This document shows, in pieces, positions 36,886 through 48,204 of a DNA stretch of 64,000 nt. Made by a program: the position numbers and the translations under genes. Position 1 is the stretch's first letter; every line of letters starts with the position of its first letter. Origin of the DNA: Gnetum montanum (taxonomy: Eukaryota; Streptophyta; Gnetopsida; Gnetales; Gnetaceae); assembly GCA_015680685.1 (NCBI GenBank), contig MNCI01008572.1, forward strand, positions 1,017,316 to 1,081,315. Reading direction: 5' to 3'. The notes below the pieces were generated by a model that saw only the letters and a program-made list of their open reading frames with translations, did no database searches and was not told the DNA's origin.

Positions 36886-37817
36886 TGATGAGATGTGATA
36901 TGCACAAGCCGTGATATCGCGTACCTGCGATGTCGCGTACGTGATATTGCGGTCTGCCGCCAAATCTATAAATAAGAAGCGGCACTTCCCTTATTTTCCA
37001 TCCTAGGCTAGAAGTAGGGAAACTCTAGTAGTTTGATCACTCCAGAGATAGAATATTTTCCATGTGCCCACAGTAGGAGTCCCCAAGTAAACTGATCTTT
37101 ATTTGAGCAGCTTTGTACCTAAACACAAGTTGTGTACGGCAATAAAGATGAGCTTTGTGGATAAACCTTGTAGTGCATGGAATAGGTCTATTACATGTTA
37201 TTTATTACCTGCATTAGCGTGACATGAGTACAACTTGATTACGAGCATTGACGAATGTGTATGGCTAATCAAGGAATCTGTTGCTCATCGCGATTAGTCT
37301 CTCTCACCCTCAACTCCTAGAACGCGGGATGAGTATGACTTGATTATGAGCATCTATGGATGTGTATGGCTAGTCAAGGAATTAGCTGCTCATCATGTTT
37401 AGACTAATTAAGTGCCTCAGTACGACCACTTTGAGCACGTGCGTTACGTGTGGTGATCCCAGTAATGATTAGCGTTTGGTAGCCACAATTGCATAGTTCA
37501 GGGTGTGTACGGTAAGTGGGAATGGATGCTGATGCTAGTTAAATTTAGACTTGGTCCTTAGTTAGAGTTAGCTAGTTTCTCAACCCTTCACCTCAATAGC
37601 ATAGGAGAAAAACACATAAAAGACCATAAAAATCATATACCTCGGACTTACTTAACCATACACCATGACAACTACAAGTAAGTCTGGCAAGACAACGAAT
37701 GATTAACCCCAAGTGTTCCATGGGACATGTAGGCATTTAGTCTGCAGAGTTCGATCGGATCGCATGTGCTACGTTCGTTTTGTATGGTTGAGTGTAGGGA
37801 TACCTCGCCACTCATCA
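36886..37817 (+). repeat. A2 5' LTR
   Basis: Starts TGATGAGATG and ends CACTCATCA. TATAAATA at 36967-36974 marks the promoter. An internal duplication about 103 bp apart (37222-37283 and 37325-37383) shares GATGAGTA-CTTGATTA-GAGCAT. One unit resembling the A3 minisatellite (GCGTTTGGTAGCC) lies near 37467. Confidence 0.95.
36967..36974 (+). promoter_or_regulatory. TATA box of the A2 5' LTR
   Basis: TATAAATA about 80 bp into the LTR; the same sequence is at 43293-43300 in the 3' LTR. Transcription probably starts roughly 30 bp downstream. Confidence 0.7.
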
Positions 37818-37818
37818 T

Positions 37819-37836
37819 TGGCATCGTTGCTGGGGA
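37819..37836 (+). other. A2 primer-binding site, tRNA-Asp type
   Basis: TGGCATCGTTGCTGGGGA, one base after the LTR. It matches the tRNA-Asp complement (TGGCGCCGTTGCCGGGGA) at 15 of 18 bases. The three differences are C-to-T or G-to-A. Confidence 0.8.
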
Positions 37837-37960
37837 CTAAGTGTTTGTGTGCTGAATAGAACATAAGGGATATCACTCACATTTTTGTGAGCCTTAACGA
37901 ACCTTCAGGTTAATCAAAAGAGAAAATTTATATAATGGTGAAATTGGCACACCGATAAAA

Positions 37961-40207
37961 ATGCCTTCTTCTCATAAGAGCAACTCACCACCTAAGGACC
38001 ACACACAAGACAGTCGGCAATATAAAAAACATAACCCAAATCAGCCAAGTCCTAAACAATACAAGATAGTTTATACTCATCTCGATGAGTATATTCCAGA
38101 CCTCACTTTTATCCTCCATCAAGATGAGCAGCTGCGATGGAGAGATTTGCAAGGAAACATTGTGTTACCCCCAGATCGATCAGTCTCTCGCATGCTTTTC
38201 CATGCCTTAGCACAGATAGGCATGACTGAATTATTTGTTGAATACGTTGCGGAAGATTTTGACATGAGGGATTATTATCCCACAGATGCCCAACGTATGA
38301 GGGACTTAAGGCAGGAGGGTCAACACGCACTGTTGAAGGGCAAGGTCCCGCACATCCTTAGCAAAATAGGAGATGAGGAATCCCTTGTCATGGGTTCTTT
38401 AACAAATGATGTTCCCCCTCCTAATGATGGTGAGGAGGTTGGGTACCAGAACCTATGATCAACGATACATAACCATGGTTTTGATGCCTGTGAACACCAA
38501 CTGTTCACGGAGGGAACAACCACTTATGCTAAGGACGGGCACTTAGATTGTCACCATGATCGAGGCCGTAGCAGCCGAAGAGAAGGCAAGAAACATTGTC
38601 CTGGCGATGGTTCCCCTTTTTCTTCTCCTTCATCCCATCACTCACCCTCTCCTTCCACATCTGGGTGTAGCCACCATGAACATAAAGGTGAGGATAAAGG
38701 TAAACAAAATGAAAGACCTCGACGGGAAAGTCGAGAGAGAGGACAAGGGCAAGGACATAGGGAGAGTATGAAACAACGCAGACATCACAGGCGTCATGAA
38801 AGAGATGATCATGATGAGTCCTTACTCGCAACCCGAAGTATGCTTGACATAACGGAGGCAATTAGGATTCCATAAGGCATTTAAAAGATAGTCGGATCAA
38901 ACGATTAGACATGAACAATATCCCACGATTTGAAGGGGGATACAATGCTGATCTGCAAAATCATTTGTAGGCATTCCACAATGCCTGTGCCTTGCAGAAT
39001 ATAGAAAATGAATGGCAAAAACTTAAGTTGTTTCCAAGGACACTCACCAAAGAAGCAGAGAGCTGGTACCGGTCCCTAGAACCGGAAACCATCAGGAGGT
39101 GGAGTACGATGCTAGAACTTCTCAACGAAAAGTATCAAACGTACTCCAGAGTGTCCAATTTGCTTAAGCAGATCCAAGGCTAGAAACAAGGTACATATGA
39201 ACCCTTGGATGCTGCCATGGCCTGCTGCTACACATTGTTACATTGTTGCTCGGGCCATGGGTACGCTTAGCGGGATCAACTTCGCCACATCGTGGATGGG
39301 CTAAGGCATGAAACTAGAAGAACCCTTGGGACTTACGCCCAAGGGAGACTCACAACTTAGAGCTCATGAAGTACATTGCTTGTTGGAATAAGTAGCAAAA
39401 GAAGAGGGTGAGCTACGCAAAAGGGAAAGTGTGGAAGAATACAACCGCGATCCCTCCCTTCGGAAGAAGGGAGTGAAATTTTGTGATGAAGAGGATGAGT
39501 CACCAATCAAAGAGTTGGTGAATAGAAAGACCTTGCCACTTCAAAAGCTCACAACAGAAATAGTAGCTAAGGTTGAACAAAGTAGTGACAAAGGTAAGAA
39601 AAAGTGGAGAGATTTAAGCCCTGCACATAACAAGGGTAAGGGAAAAATGACTAACTCTGATGTGGCTGTGGACTCTGACACAGACGATGACGGTGGATGT
39701 GAGATCTGCCACTATCACCATGCTAAGGGATGTTGCCCCATCATCTCACATCTACAGGAGTCTGGGGTGTATGCGCTTAATCCAAGACTCAACCAACGGC
39801 AAACACCTCGAAGGTTACCTTATCCACAAGGTAACCCAAGGCAGTTCCACCAATCACTAATGTATTATCCAAGTGGAAATCCACCATAGCCCATCGGGCA
39901 GCATCAGCAGTGGCAATACCCATAGTCATGGGGGATGCCATCGCTAAAACATCAGTACCCTTATTGGCAGCCTGACCCTTATGGATATTATGTGTAGTAG
40001 CCAATTTCTCCAAGTGACTCTATGAGTCACTCAACCCCCAACCGTCACTACCAAGTTTGGGAGTATTTCAGAAGGACTCCTTCTCCTCCGGGAGACACTC
40101 CATACCCACACCATCCTCCAAATCCATCTACACCTCTTCCACCACAAGTAGTTCCTGTAACACCTCCTTCTGTAACAATGCAAGGGGAACTTCCTCCTCA
40201 ACTATAG
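37961..40207 (+). pseudogene. A2 gag-like polyprotein
   Basis: The N-terminal ORF 37961-38458 (165 aa) starts MPSSHKSNSPPKDHT and carries the WRDLQGNIVL motif; its function is unknown. Gln/Arg-rich sequence follows to 38870. The retrotransposon gag domain runs from about 38905 (FEGGYNADLQNHL) through LFPRTLTKEAESWYRSLEPE to SRVSNLLKQIQG at 39180. The ORF 39431-39889 has a Lys-rich acidic stretch and the conserved block GCEICHYHHAKGCCPIISH, LQESGVYALNPRL. A Pro-rich tail ends near 40207. Several single stops interrupt an otherwise continuous reading, so it is recently dead or needs readthrough. Confidence 0.75.
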
Positions 40208-40489
40208 CAACGTCACGCTGCGAGAGTTGTAAATATCCAACCTGCTGCTGGTTCTGACAACTGTAAAAAGAGAAGACCCTTTTTCAGAACCAAAAGCCCA
40301 GAAAAACTCTCGCAACAACAAGCGGTTGGGCCCATGAACACTCCACCATCTAACACTTCGAAGCACCCTTCCATCCAAAATCAGAGCATAACGCATACGA
40401 TTATGTTAACACATACCGTAACTGACTGGATTAAGGTAGGCCACCTTCCCAGGAAACTAACTGACCCTGGAAGTCCCTTAATCTATTTA

Positions 40490-41221
40490 TAGGTCGCCGA
40501 AAATGAACCACATAGAGCTCTTCTTGACTCAGGTTCTGGAGTCAACTTAATATCACGAGAGATGTATCACGCCTAGAACCTGCCCCAACTTAAGAAGAGC
40601 AACATCCAACTAGAGCTGGCAGACTAGTCCATCACCATTCCCTTGGGATTGATGGAGGACATCATTACCACTATGTGTGGTTGGTCTTACCTAGTTGATT
40701 TCCTGGTGATTGAAGTCAACAACAACGAAGGGGACTTCCCAATTATAATGGGAAGAGCATGGCTAAGTACAGTAGATGCATGCCTTAGGATCTGCGATAT
40801 TTCCTTAAAAATCTCTAAGATAAACATTTGTGGAAAGATAGAGAAGAGGAAAGTTCCATGCATCACATACAGTGATTCATCGGGTGATGACATGGAGGAA
40901 ATGCCTCCATGTGACAGGTGTGCTCTTGAGACTTTGAAACAAAGATGCATGTATGTAGCAACCACACAAGAATTAGTAGACAGCCCGTGGTTGACAGCTA
41001 CTCGAAGGAGCAACCAAATATGCATGGAACAAACTGAGGAAACCCACGTCCATAACGAAAGCATATATACATTGGAATATGAGTGTCGCCAACTTCCACC
41101 CCTTAATCTAAGATCATCAATTGGGAGAAGTTGGACACTTCTTAGAAATTCAAACAGGTGCTCATTATTTCGGATCTCTCCCTTACAACTCAATCATGGG
41201 GGAGATGGCCATCTATGCTGA
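40490..41221 (+). pseudogene. A2 aspartic protease
   Basis: From about 40510 the frame reads LLDSGSGVNLISREMYH, with an intact DSG active-site triad. Then LPQLKKSNIQLELAD and, in the open frame 40643-41221, GWSYLVDFLVIEVNNN and FPIIMGRAWLSTVDACLRI. The pattern fits Athila-type proteases. A 130-residue extension follows (DDMEEMPPCDRCALETLK...) with no known domain. Two stops at expected Trp and Gln positions break the N-terminal half. Confidence 0.75.
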
Positions 41222-41300
41222 TCATATGGGGCCCTCAGTTCTTTTTCGATTTTTGTTTTACACATTTTTATTTTACATGTTTTTTTCTTACAAATTTTTG

Positions 41301-41403
41301 TTTTACAAATTTCTTTAACTTTTCTAATTTTTATTTTACAAATTTCTTTAATTTTTCTTGTTTTTGTTTTACAAATTTCTTTAACTTTTCTAGTTTTTGT
41401 TTT
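41301..41403 (+). repeat. T-rich tandem array, 33-bp period, about 3 units
   Basis: TTTTACAAATTTCTTTAA recurs at 41301, 41334 and 41367, with a partial TTTTACA at 41400: an exact 33-bp spacing. Confidence 0.85.
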
Positions 41404-41430
41404 ACATCATCGTTATACTTTTTCCATTTT

Positions 41431-41447
41431 GTGTGTGTGTGTGTGTG
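41431..41447. repeat. GT microsatellite
   Basis: Eight and a half GT units, directly after the T-rich array. Confidence 0.95.
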
Positions 41448-43207
41448 ATCCACCCTGTAAGTTTGTCATCCAATAAGTGTTCAGACTGATGGTATGAACT
41501 ATTTTCATATTGATTGCTAATGTTTGGTTTTTACCTTTAAGTCACAATGTTGATACTAAGGTATGTTTCTTTTGATATGGCAGGTAATGAGACCACTTCA
41601 TCCATCCATCCACTAGTTTCTATGGTCTCTCTCGGCTTGGAAATGTACAGTCCCCTTCTAATAAGAACTTAAATGAATCGATGACTGGGCATTTCTCAAA
41701 CTAAGGAAAGACTCAATGATTGAAAAGGGTGTGACTTCAAGAGAACTTGATGCTTTTGTGTTGGCCATTCTCTTGGGTGCTTAGATGTTTTCTTCTTGAG
41801 TTTTCTTGCCATTTCGATGTTACCCAACTATCGGAAGCTGAGACAATAAAAATAAACAAGTCTTTGCATGGTGTGGTTCTCACACATAAAAATACAAAAC
41901 ACAAAAAAGAAAAAGAAAGAAAGCATGTGAGAATTCAAAGCACACCCCTTAGACAGAATAAATATTTGGGCTATAAGCACTAGTTATGGAACCAAAAGTG
42001 TTCCCTCTAACTAAGGTCATTCTCGCTTCCCACTCTCTCCTTTGTTTCGTCGGACTAGTGGTGGCTCTTTGGAGATGCATCCTTGTTATTCAAGTGGATG
42101 GTTTGGCTGAATGCATTGATGCGAAGTCACTGGATGTGGTTGGTTTGAGGCTAGAGTTGAAATGAGACTTGCCAAGTCACATTAATCATGCAACACACAA
42201 GGAGCTGTATACCACCTTGTTCTTGGGATTCCATTCCATTCTCTTCTCTTCATCCTTCTCTCCATTGTTCACATCATTGCCGGTTGTATCATTAGTGTAT
42301 ATATTTTGGTTGATGCATTGTTTTCTTTTTGGTAAATTCTTATGGTTAAGACTTTAACTCTTGTTCCAAATGACATTCCCAGAGCCTACGGACTGTTTGA
42401 ATGTGGGTTTGTTAGGGCATTAGGGCATGAGCCTACTTTGGGGAGGACCCACTAACATTCCTATTTGGAGCATCCGTTAACTTCTTTCTCCTAACATTTT
42501 GCACTTAATTTTATTTTTTTCATTTCCATCCCGACATCCATTTCATCGATGTCATAGTTGTCCCTTTTTATCTATCCTTCTTACTCCTTTTCTTTCTCCA
42601 TTTTAACACTACCGGAGGTTCGTGATTAGTCATAGGGGTACAGGGCCTGATTTTTTCGATTTTCTCGTAGCCTTGAAATTTTTGATTTTCTTCCTAACCC
42701 CTACACCTTCGGGAGTCATCATTAATATATCTCCCGATCCATATTAGCCATACCACAACCTAGCCAATGAACTTACACCAAAGCAAGGTATCAATTACAT
42801 GATGATTCATTTACCTTTGCTAATATAAGATTGTGTTGTGTGTGCAAATGGCAACCATACAATAACGGAACGGATCTGGAGCAAACACTTAGAATGGAGC
42901 AACGCTGAAGTAGCTATGTAAGGAGCAAGATCGATGGCGCACTTATGGATGGACAACGAAGGTGCAATCTTGATGTTGGTAGCAACAACACTTCTTTCTC
43001 TATCTCTTTCTCAGCTACCAACAAAGGCCTGATGTCATTGTAATAAGGTGTTCACCCTTGTTGTCATGAACACCAGTTTTGTCAAGTCTTGTAATGATGA
43101 TCCGTTCACATGTCATCCCATTAGTTCCATTCCCCTCAATAATTCCATACCTTCCCAATATTATTGTAAGAAACTCAAGGACGAGTTTTCATTCAGTCAT
43201 GGGGGTA

Positions 43208-44142
43208 TGATGAGACGTGGTATGCACAAGCTGCGATATTGCGTCATCCCCTGCGATGTCGTGTACGTGATATTGTGGTCTGCCACCAAATCTATAAATA
43301 AGAGGCGGCACTCCCCTTATTTCCCATCCTAGGCTAGAAGTAGGGAAACTCTGGCAGTTTGATCACTCCAGAGATAGAATATTTTCCATGTGCCCGAAGT
43401 AGGAGTTCCCAAGTGAACGAATCTTTATTCGAGCAGCTTTGTACCTGAACACAAGTTGTGTATGGCAATAAAGACGAGCTTTGTGGATAAACCTTACAGT
43501 GCATGAAATAGGTTTATTACATGTTATTTATTACCTGCATTAGCACGGCATGAGTACGACTTGATTACGAGCATTGACGAATGTGTACGGCTAATCAAGA
43601 AATCAATAGCTCATCGCGATTAGTCTCTCTCACCCTCAACTCCTAGAACGCGGGATGAGTACAACTTGATTACGAGCATCTACGGGTGTGTACGGCTAGT
43701 CAAGGAATCGGCTGCTCATCACGTTTAAGCTAGTTAAGTTCCTCGGTACAACCACTTCGAGCACGTGTGTTACGTGTGGTGATCCCAATAACGATTAGCG
43801 TTTGGTAGCCACAGTTGCATAGTTCAGGGTGTGTACGATAAGTGGGAACGGATGCTGACGCTAGTTAATTTAGACTTAGTTCTTAGTTAGAGTTAGCTAG
43901 TTTCTCAACCCTTCACCTCAATAGCATAGGAGAAAAACACATAAAAGACCATACAAATCATATACCTTGAACTTACTTAACCATACACCGTGACAACTAC
44001 AAGTAAGTCTGGGAAGACAACGAATGATTAACCCCAAATGTTCCATGGGGCGTGTAGGCATTTAGTTTGCGGAGTTCGACCGGATTGCACGTGCTACGCT
44101 CGTTTCATATGGTTGAGTGTAGGGGTACCTCGCCACTCATCA
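43208..44142 (+). repeat. A2 3' LTR
   Basis: 935 bp, aligned end to end with 36886-37817. Starts TGATGAGACG and ends CACTCATCA. TATAAATA at 43293-43300. Many of the differences between the two LTRs are C/T or G/A. The open frame beginning at 44038 in this LTR is a chance reading that runs on into B pol. Confidence 0.95.
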
Positions 44143-44147
44143 GCAGT
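44143..44147 (+). repeat. Right target-site duplication of A2
   Basis: GCAGT, matching 36881-36885; B pol resumes directly. Confidence 0.9.
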
Positions 44148-44910
44148 TAAGTCCAAAGTGGCACACAACCATGTAGATGACTTGGACCTTGTGCTCAAAC
44201 ATTGCATAAAGTATGAACTTAGGTTAAATCCTAAGAAATGTATCTTTGGTGCCAAGATGGGTTACATGCTAGGTTTTGTAGTATCCAAGGTAGGCATATG
44301 TGTAGACCCCAATAAGGTTAAGGCCATTATCAACTTAGCACCATTGGCTAACCTTAAGGAGCTACAAGGGTTGCAAGGAAAATTGCAATTTATACAAAGG
44401 TTTATTGCATGGTTGACTGACAAGTTGTAGCCAATGTAACACTTGCTGAAAAATGGGGTTTAATTTGAGTGGATAGCTCAATGCCAAGAGGCATTCAACA
44501 ACCTTAAATAGAAGCTGGCTCAACTTCCAACAATCTACCCTCCGCAAGGAGATAAACCTTTTTACATCTACCTTGCTATCTTTGACATGTCCATTGCTTC
44601 TCTACTGTGTCAAAAGTGAGATGATGGTATAGAGGTCTCCATATGCTACCTAAGCCATGCATTGGATACCTATGAAGCAAAGTATAATAATGTGGAAAAG
44701 AATTGCCTTGCCTTGGTCTTCACACTCAAGAAGTGAAGACACTATTTTTTCTACAGCTAGGTCAACATCATCTACAAGAGCAATGTACTCTGAGCCATCA
44801 CCACGAATATTTACGAGAGCAGTCACATTGCATGTTGAAAAACAATAACCATGGAGTTTGACCTACATTACATTGCACAAGCATCAACCAAAGGTCAAGC
44901 AATAACCACA
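44148..44910 (+). pseudogene. Element B RT C-terminus and RNase H
   Basis: From 44148 the reading continues VKSK, then LDLVLKHCIKYELRLNPKKC, FGAKMGYMLGFVVSKVGI and ELQGLQGKLQFIQRFI, the RT thumb and connection. RNase H follows at about 44463-44860 (CQEAFNNLK, FYIYLAIFDMSIASLLCQK, ICYLSHALDTYEAKYNNVEK). This is the ordinary Ty3/gypsy RNase H. Several in-frame stops. Confidence 0.85.
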
Positions 44911-44984
44911 CAACTTACAGCTTTCCCAATCAATAATCAAGTAATGATAGATATTGAATTTCTGGATGAGCATGTCACTACCAT

Positions 44985-45400
44985 AAGTTAAGTGGCTAAC
45001 AACTTTAAGACACTCTTATACTTTGATGGTGCTTCAACCTCTCAAGGGGGTAGCGCCACTACCGTAATCACGTTCTACTTTGGGGAGATCTGACCCTTCA
45101 TGTATCATTTTGCATTTTAATGCACTAACAACGTCGTGGAGTACAAAGGTCTCCTCAAAGGTATCCTAGCAGCTTGTGACCTAGGAATGCAAAACCTAGC
45201 AATCTAAGGTGACTCGCAACTAGTTGTTAACTAGGTTACAGAGGTTTACGCTTGCAAAGCACAACATTTACAACCTTATTATGACCTAGCAAAGCACTTG
45301 CTTAAAAAATTTGCAAATGTTGATATTTAGCATATCCCTTGCAATGAAAACACCATTGTCGATGCATTAGCGACGTTAGCCTTAAGCATTGCACCTAAAA
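44985..45400 (+). pseudogene. Element B second, archaeal-type RNase H
   Basis: Contains YFDGASTSQGG (about 45020), TNNVVEYKGLLKGILAACDL (about 45125), GDSQLVVN (about 45210) and ENTIVDALATLAL (about 45350). These supply the D-E-D-D catalytic set of RNase HI. A second RNase H of this type between the first RNase H and integrase is the hallmark of Tat-lineage elements. Stops at TAG/TAA indicate decay, but all four acidic residues remain. Confidence 0.85.
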
Positions 45401-45639
45401 TGTTTCACACATTACCCACCTTAGAGGTGGATTGTGTTGTGCCTATTATGCAAACAACAAACATTGCATCCATAGCCATACTAAGCACAACCCATGTAGT
45501 AGAGTGGTATGATGACATTAAGATGTACCTTCTACAGGGTGAACCTCTGCACTATTTAATCATTATCCAAAAGGATGTAGTGTGAAAGTAATCATAGTAG
45601 TAGATCATCGTGGGTGATAACACATTATATCGTAGATCC

Positions 45640-46745
45640 TATGATGGCATACTATTGACTTGCGTTAGCGATAGCGAAGCATAGATAATCATTGAATAAG
45701 TTCACGAGGGACTGTGCGGAGGCTACATAGCACCTAGGGCAATGGCAGTGAAAATCAGATACGTAGGCTACTACTGGCCTTACATGGAGTGTGACTACAT
45801 TTTCAAGGCTAAGATGTGCAACATGTGTCAATGGCATGGAAACTTAATGCATGTGCCACCTACTGAGCTGCACACAACACAGATCACGTGGCCATTTCAA
45901 TGTTGGGGGTTGGACATCATAGGGCCTATAACACCTAATTTCTTTGTAGGACATAACTTCATTATAACCACAACTAAGTATTCTACAAAGTGGGTTGAAG
46001 TTATTATCCTTAGGAAGACTACATCGTAGCAGGTCTGCAAACTTATACTTGACAACATAATGACCCGTTTTGGTTTACCCATGACCATAGTCACAGACAA
46101 TGGGCCACAGTTTAGTAGTGCTAAGACCAAAGCCTTTTGCAAGTGCTTTGGAATTAAACATTCTTTTTCATTGCCCTACTACTTGTAAGCAAATGGCAAA
46201 GTGGAGGCCACAAACAAGGTCATTATCAATTTGCTATAGAAGATGCTTAGTGGTAGCAAATGGCGATGGCACGAGTAACTAATCTATGCACTTTGGGCCT
46301 ACCACACAACATGAAGAATTGTGATAGGTAAGACACCATTTAGCTTGGTTTATGGGTCTAAAGCAATCTTGCCTCTTGAATTGCAAGTCCCATTGCTTCG
46401 TGTAATCATCTCAAGATTCATCGACGAGGCTCAAAACAGTGAGTTCAGAACCATGAACCTCAACTCAATAGAGAAGGAATGCATGCTGACACTTGATCGT
46501 ATCAAGTGGTATCAACAAACGCAATGGCAGAGGCACCATTATAATCGTCATCAACGCCCAATCAATAAAGGGAACATAGTCCTCAAGGCTGTTTGTGAAC
46601 TTGCAAACAAATTCTTAGTCAACTAGGAAGGATCTTTTTTGGCCACCAAGGCCTATGAAAATGGGACGTTCAAGCTTGCTGACCACAATGGTAATGAATT
46701 TGCTAATCCAGTGAACCACTCATATTTGAAGCCCTATTACACCTA
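45640..46745 (+). pseudogene. Element B integrase
   Basis: The zinc-binding part includes VHEGLCGGYIAPRAM and CNMCQWHGN (H-H-C-C). In the catalytic core, WGLDIIGPITPN gives the first Asp, TDNGPQFS the second, and ANGKVEATNKVI the Glu. The frame at 46321-46626 has IGKTPFSLVYGSKAILPLEL. The end reads AYENGTFKLADHNGNEF and NHSYLKPYYT then stop near 46745, the normal Tat integrase terminus. DDE residues are all present although stops break the frame. Confidence 0.85.
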
Positions 46746-46769
46746 ACATGTAGCACCTCATCAACGACA

Positions 46770-47060
46770 AAGCAAGGTAAGCAATAGTCTGCTATGACTA
46801 TAAACTGGCAAAGCAAAAGTCCGCTATGACTATAAACCGATACAGATAGTTTGCTATGACTATAAACTAGCACAGATCATCTGTTATGATGCTAAACTAG
46901 CACATATCATCTACTATGCTGTTAAATTGACACAACTCATCCTTGCGTCATGAAATTAAACTAGCATAACATCCACCATCCGCTACGACATTAAACTAGC
47001 ACTTAGTAGTCTGCTAGGGCTATAAATTGCCAGGACCTTATACTGGGTCCATAGTTTGCT
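46770..47060 (+). repeat. Degenerate tandem array after pol, about 30-40-bp units
   Basis: About eight units of the form CTGCTATGACTATAAACTAGCAC with variable spacers. Related units sit just upstream of pol at 35780-35865. Confidence 0.75.
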
Positions 47061-48204
47061 AGGATGCTAAAATAGCAAAGGAGATGGTTTACTAGGACCT
47101 TAAGTTGGGTTCACAGTTCAACACACATAGTTCTGTGGACAAGCGAGTGACAATACTTCCAACTCCACATCATCTGCCCATATCTTATGGGTGGGGCAAG
47201 GCATTGCAGTTCCAGAATAAATTTTCTATCATCGAAAGAGGCCTCTGGAACATTTGCAGTGTTAGCACCCCCCAACATTTTTCTAATCTTTGAGAGTTTC
47301 CCTTGGGCATTTTCCTGATCTTCCAGAGCTCTTGTCGTTGTCACCAACAGTACTAGCTCCAGGTTGCACCTGTAGCACTACTAGGTTTGGGTGCTACTTG
47401 TAGCAATACTAGTCCTAGGCATTTTGCTGGTGCCTTGAGCCTCTAGTGGGAGAGACCTCTAGAACGTTTGTAGCATTACAACCCCCCACCATTTTTTTGA
47501 TTTTTCCTTGAGCTCTCACCATTGCTTGGGCTCTCCAGCACATGCAGTATCACTGCCCCCGACACCTTTACTAGCTCTTCAAGCACTTGCAATTGGTCTA
47601 GTTGTTGCAACACTCATAACATCCTTACATCCAACAGTTTACTCTCATCTCATGTTGTGTGATTGTTTTCTTGTTTTCTGTGCATTGTGTTTGTAGGATG
47701 AAGCTTCGGAGGTGGTCATGCAAAGATGCATCTCATCCAACGGCAAGTCACCACATTGCTCTGATGTGCATGATTAGACTAGCCAATCCACTCAAGAGTG
47801 CATATCCCTATTACCCCACTATTGCTTACTTGCATTTGCCCCTTTTGCCTTACATTTCCCTTGCCTTCCCCTAGATCATTGAGCTTGCAAAACCCTCCAA
47901 TGCACATGGAACTTTCTCTAAGTTAACTACAAAACCCATAGCAGATGTAACACAACTCATTCCATGGGGAACCTTTATGTGCTAGTCAAAGTTGAAGTAG
48001 ATATAACGAAACTCATCCCAAGGAGGAAACACCTGTCCTATAGACACATTGCGGTGGCACCAAATCAAAGCCCATTAGGTAGCACACAGTTCACCTGATG
48101 GAAAGCATCCTGTAGTTAGCATCTTACAATGTGTAGAACCGAAAGTAGGTTCACCTCTTAGTCACAGAAGCAAAAAATGCTCTAAAAAAATAAAAAAGAG
48201 AGAG
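47061..48204 (+). other. Element B 3' untranslated region
   Basis: No domain found. A purine-rich run at about 48185-48204 (AAAAAAGAGAGAGAATGGGG) is a good polypurine tract candidate and would set the start of the 3' LTR. Confidence 0.45.

Larger units (their letters stand above)
41222..43207 (+). other. A2 region between protease and 3' LTR, no pol
   Basis: T-rich array (41301-41403), GT microsatellite (41431-41447), a block at 42413-42474 shared with A1, and a pre-LTR segment ending CATGGGGGTA that serves as polypurine tract. No RT, integrase or envelope motif on either strand. Confidence 0.7.
36886..44142 (+). mobile_element. Element A2: complete Athila-like gag-protease LTR element
   Basis: 7,257 bp, with LTRs of 932 and 935 bp, terminal TGATGAG...CTCATCA inverted repeats, a GCAGT target duplication and a tRNA-Asp-type primer site at 37819-37836. 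Coding is limited to gag and protease (37961 to about 41221). The remaining 2 kb is too short for RT and integrase and shows none. The LTRs are close to identical by eye, so this is the youngest well-preserved copy here. It must rely on enzymes from another element. Confidence 0.9.

Noticed and set aside
38529-38861. 110-aa minus-strand ORF
   Set aside because: Opposite the Arg/Gln-rich gag segment of A2; no domain and not supported by A1.
40687-41193. 168-aa minus-strand ORF
   Set aside because: Shadow of the A2 protease frame, which has recognised motifs.
44038-44160. Start of the 130-aa ORF at 44038 as a gene start
   Set aside because: The first part is A2 LTR sequence; only the part after 44147 is B reverse transcriptase.
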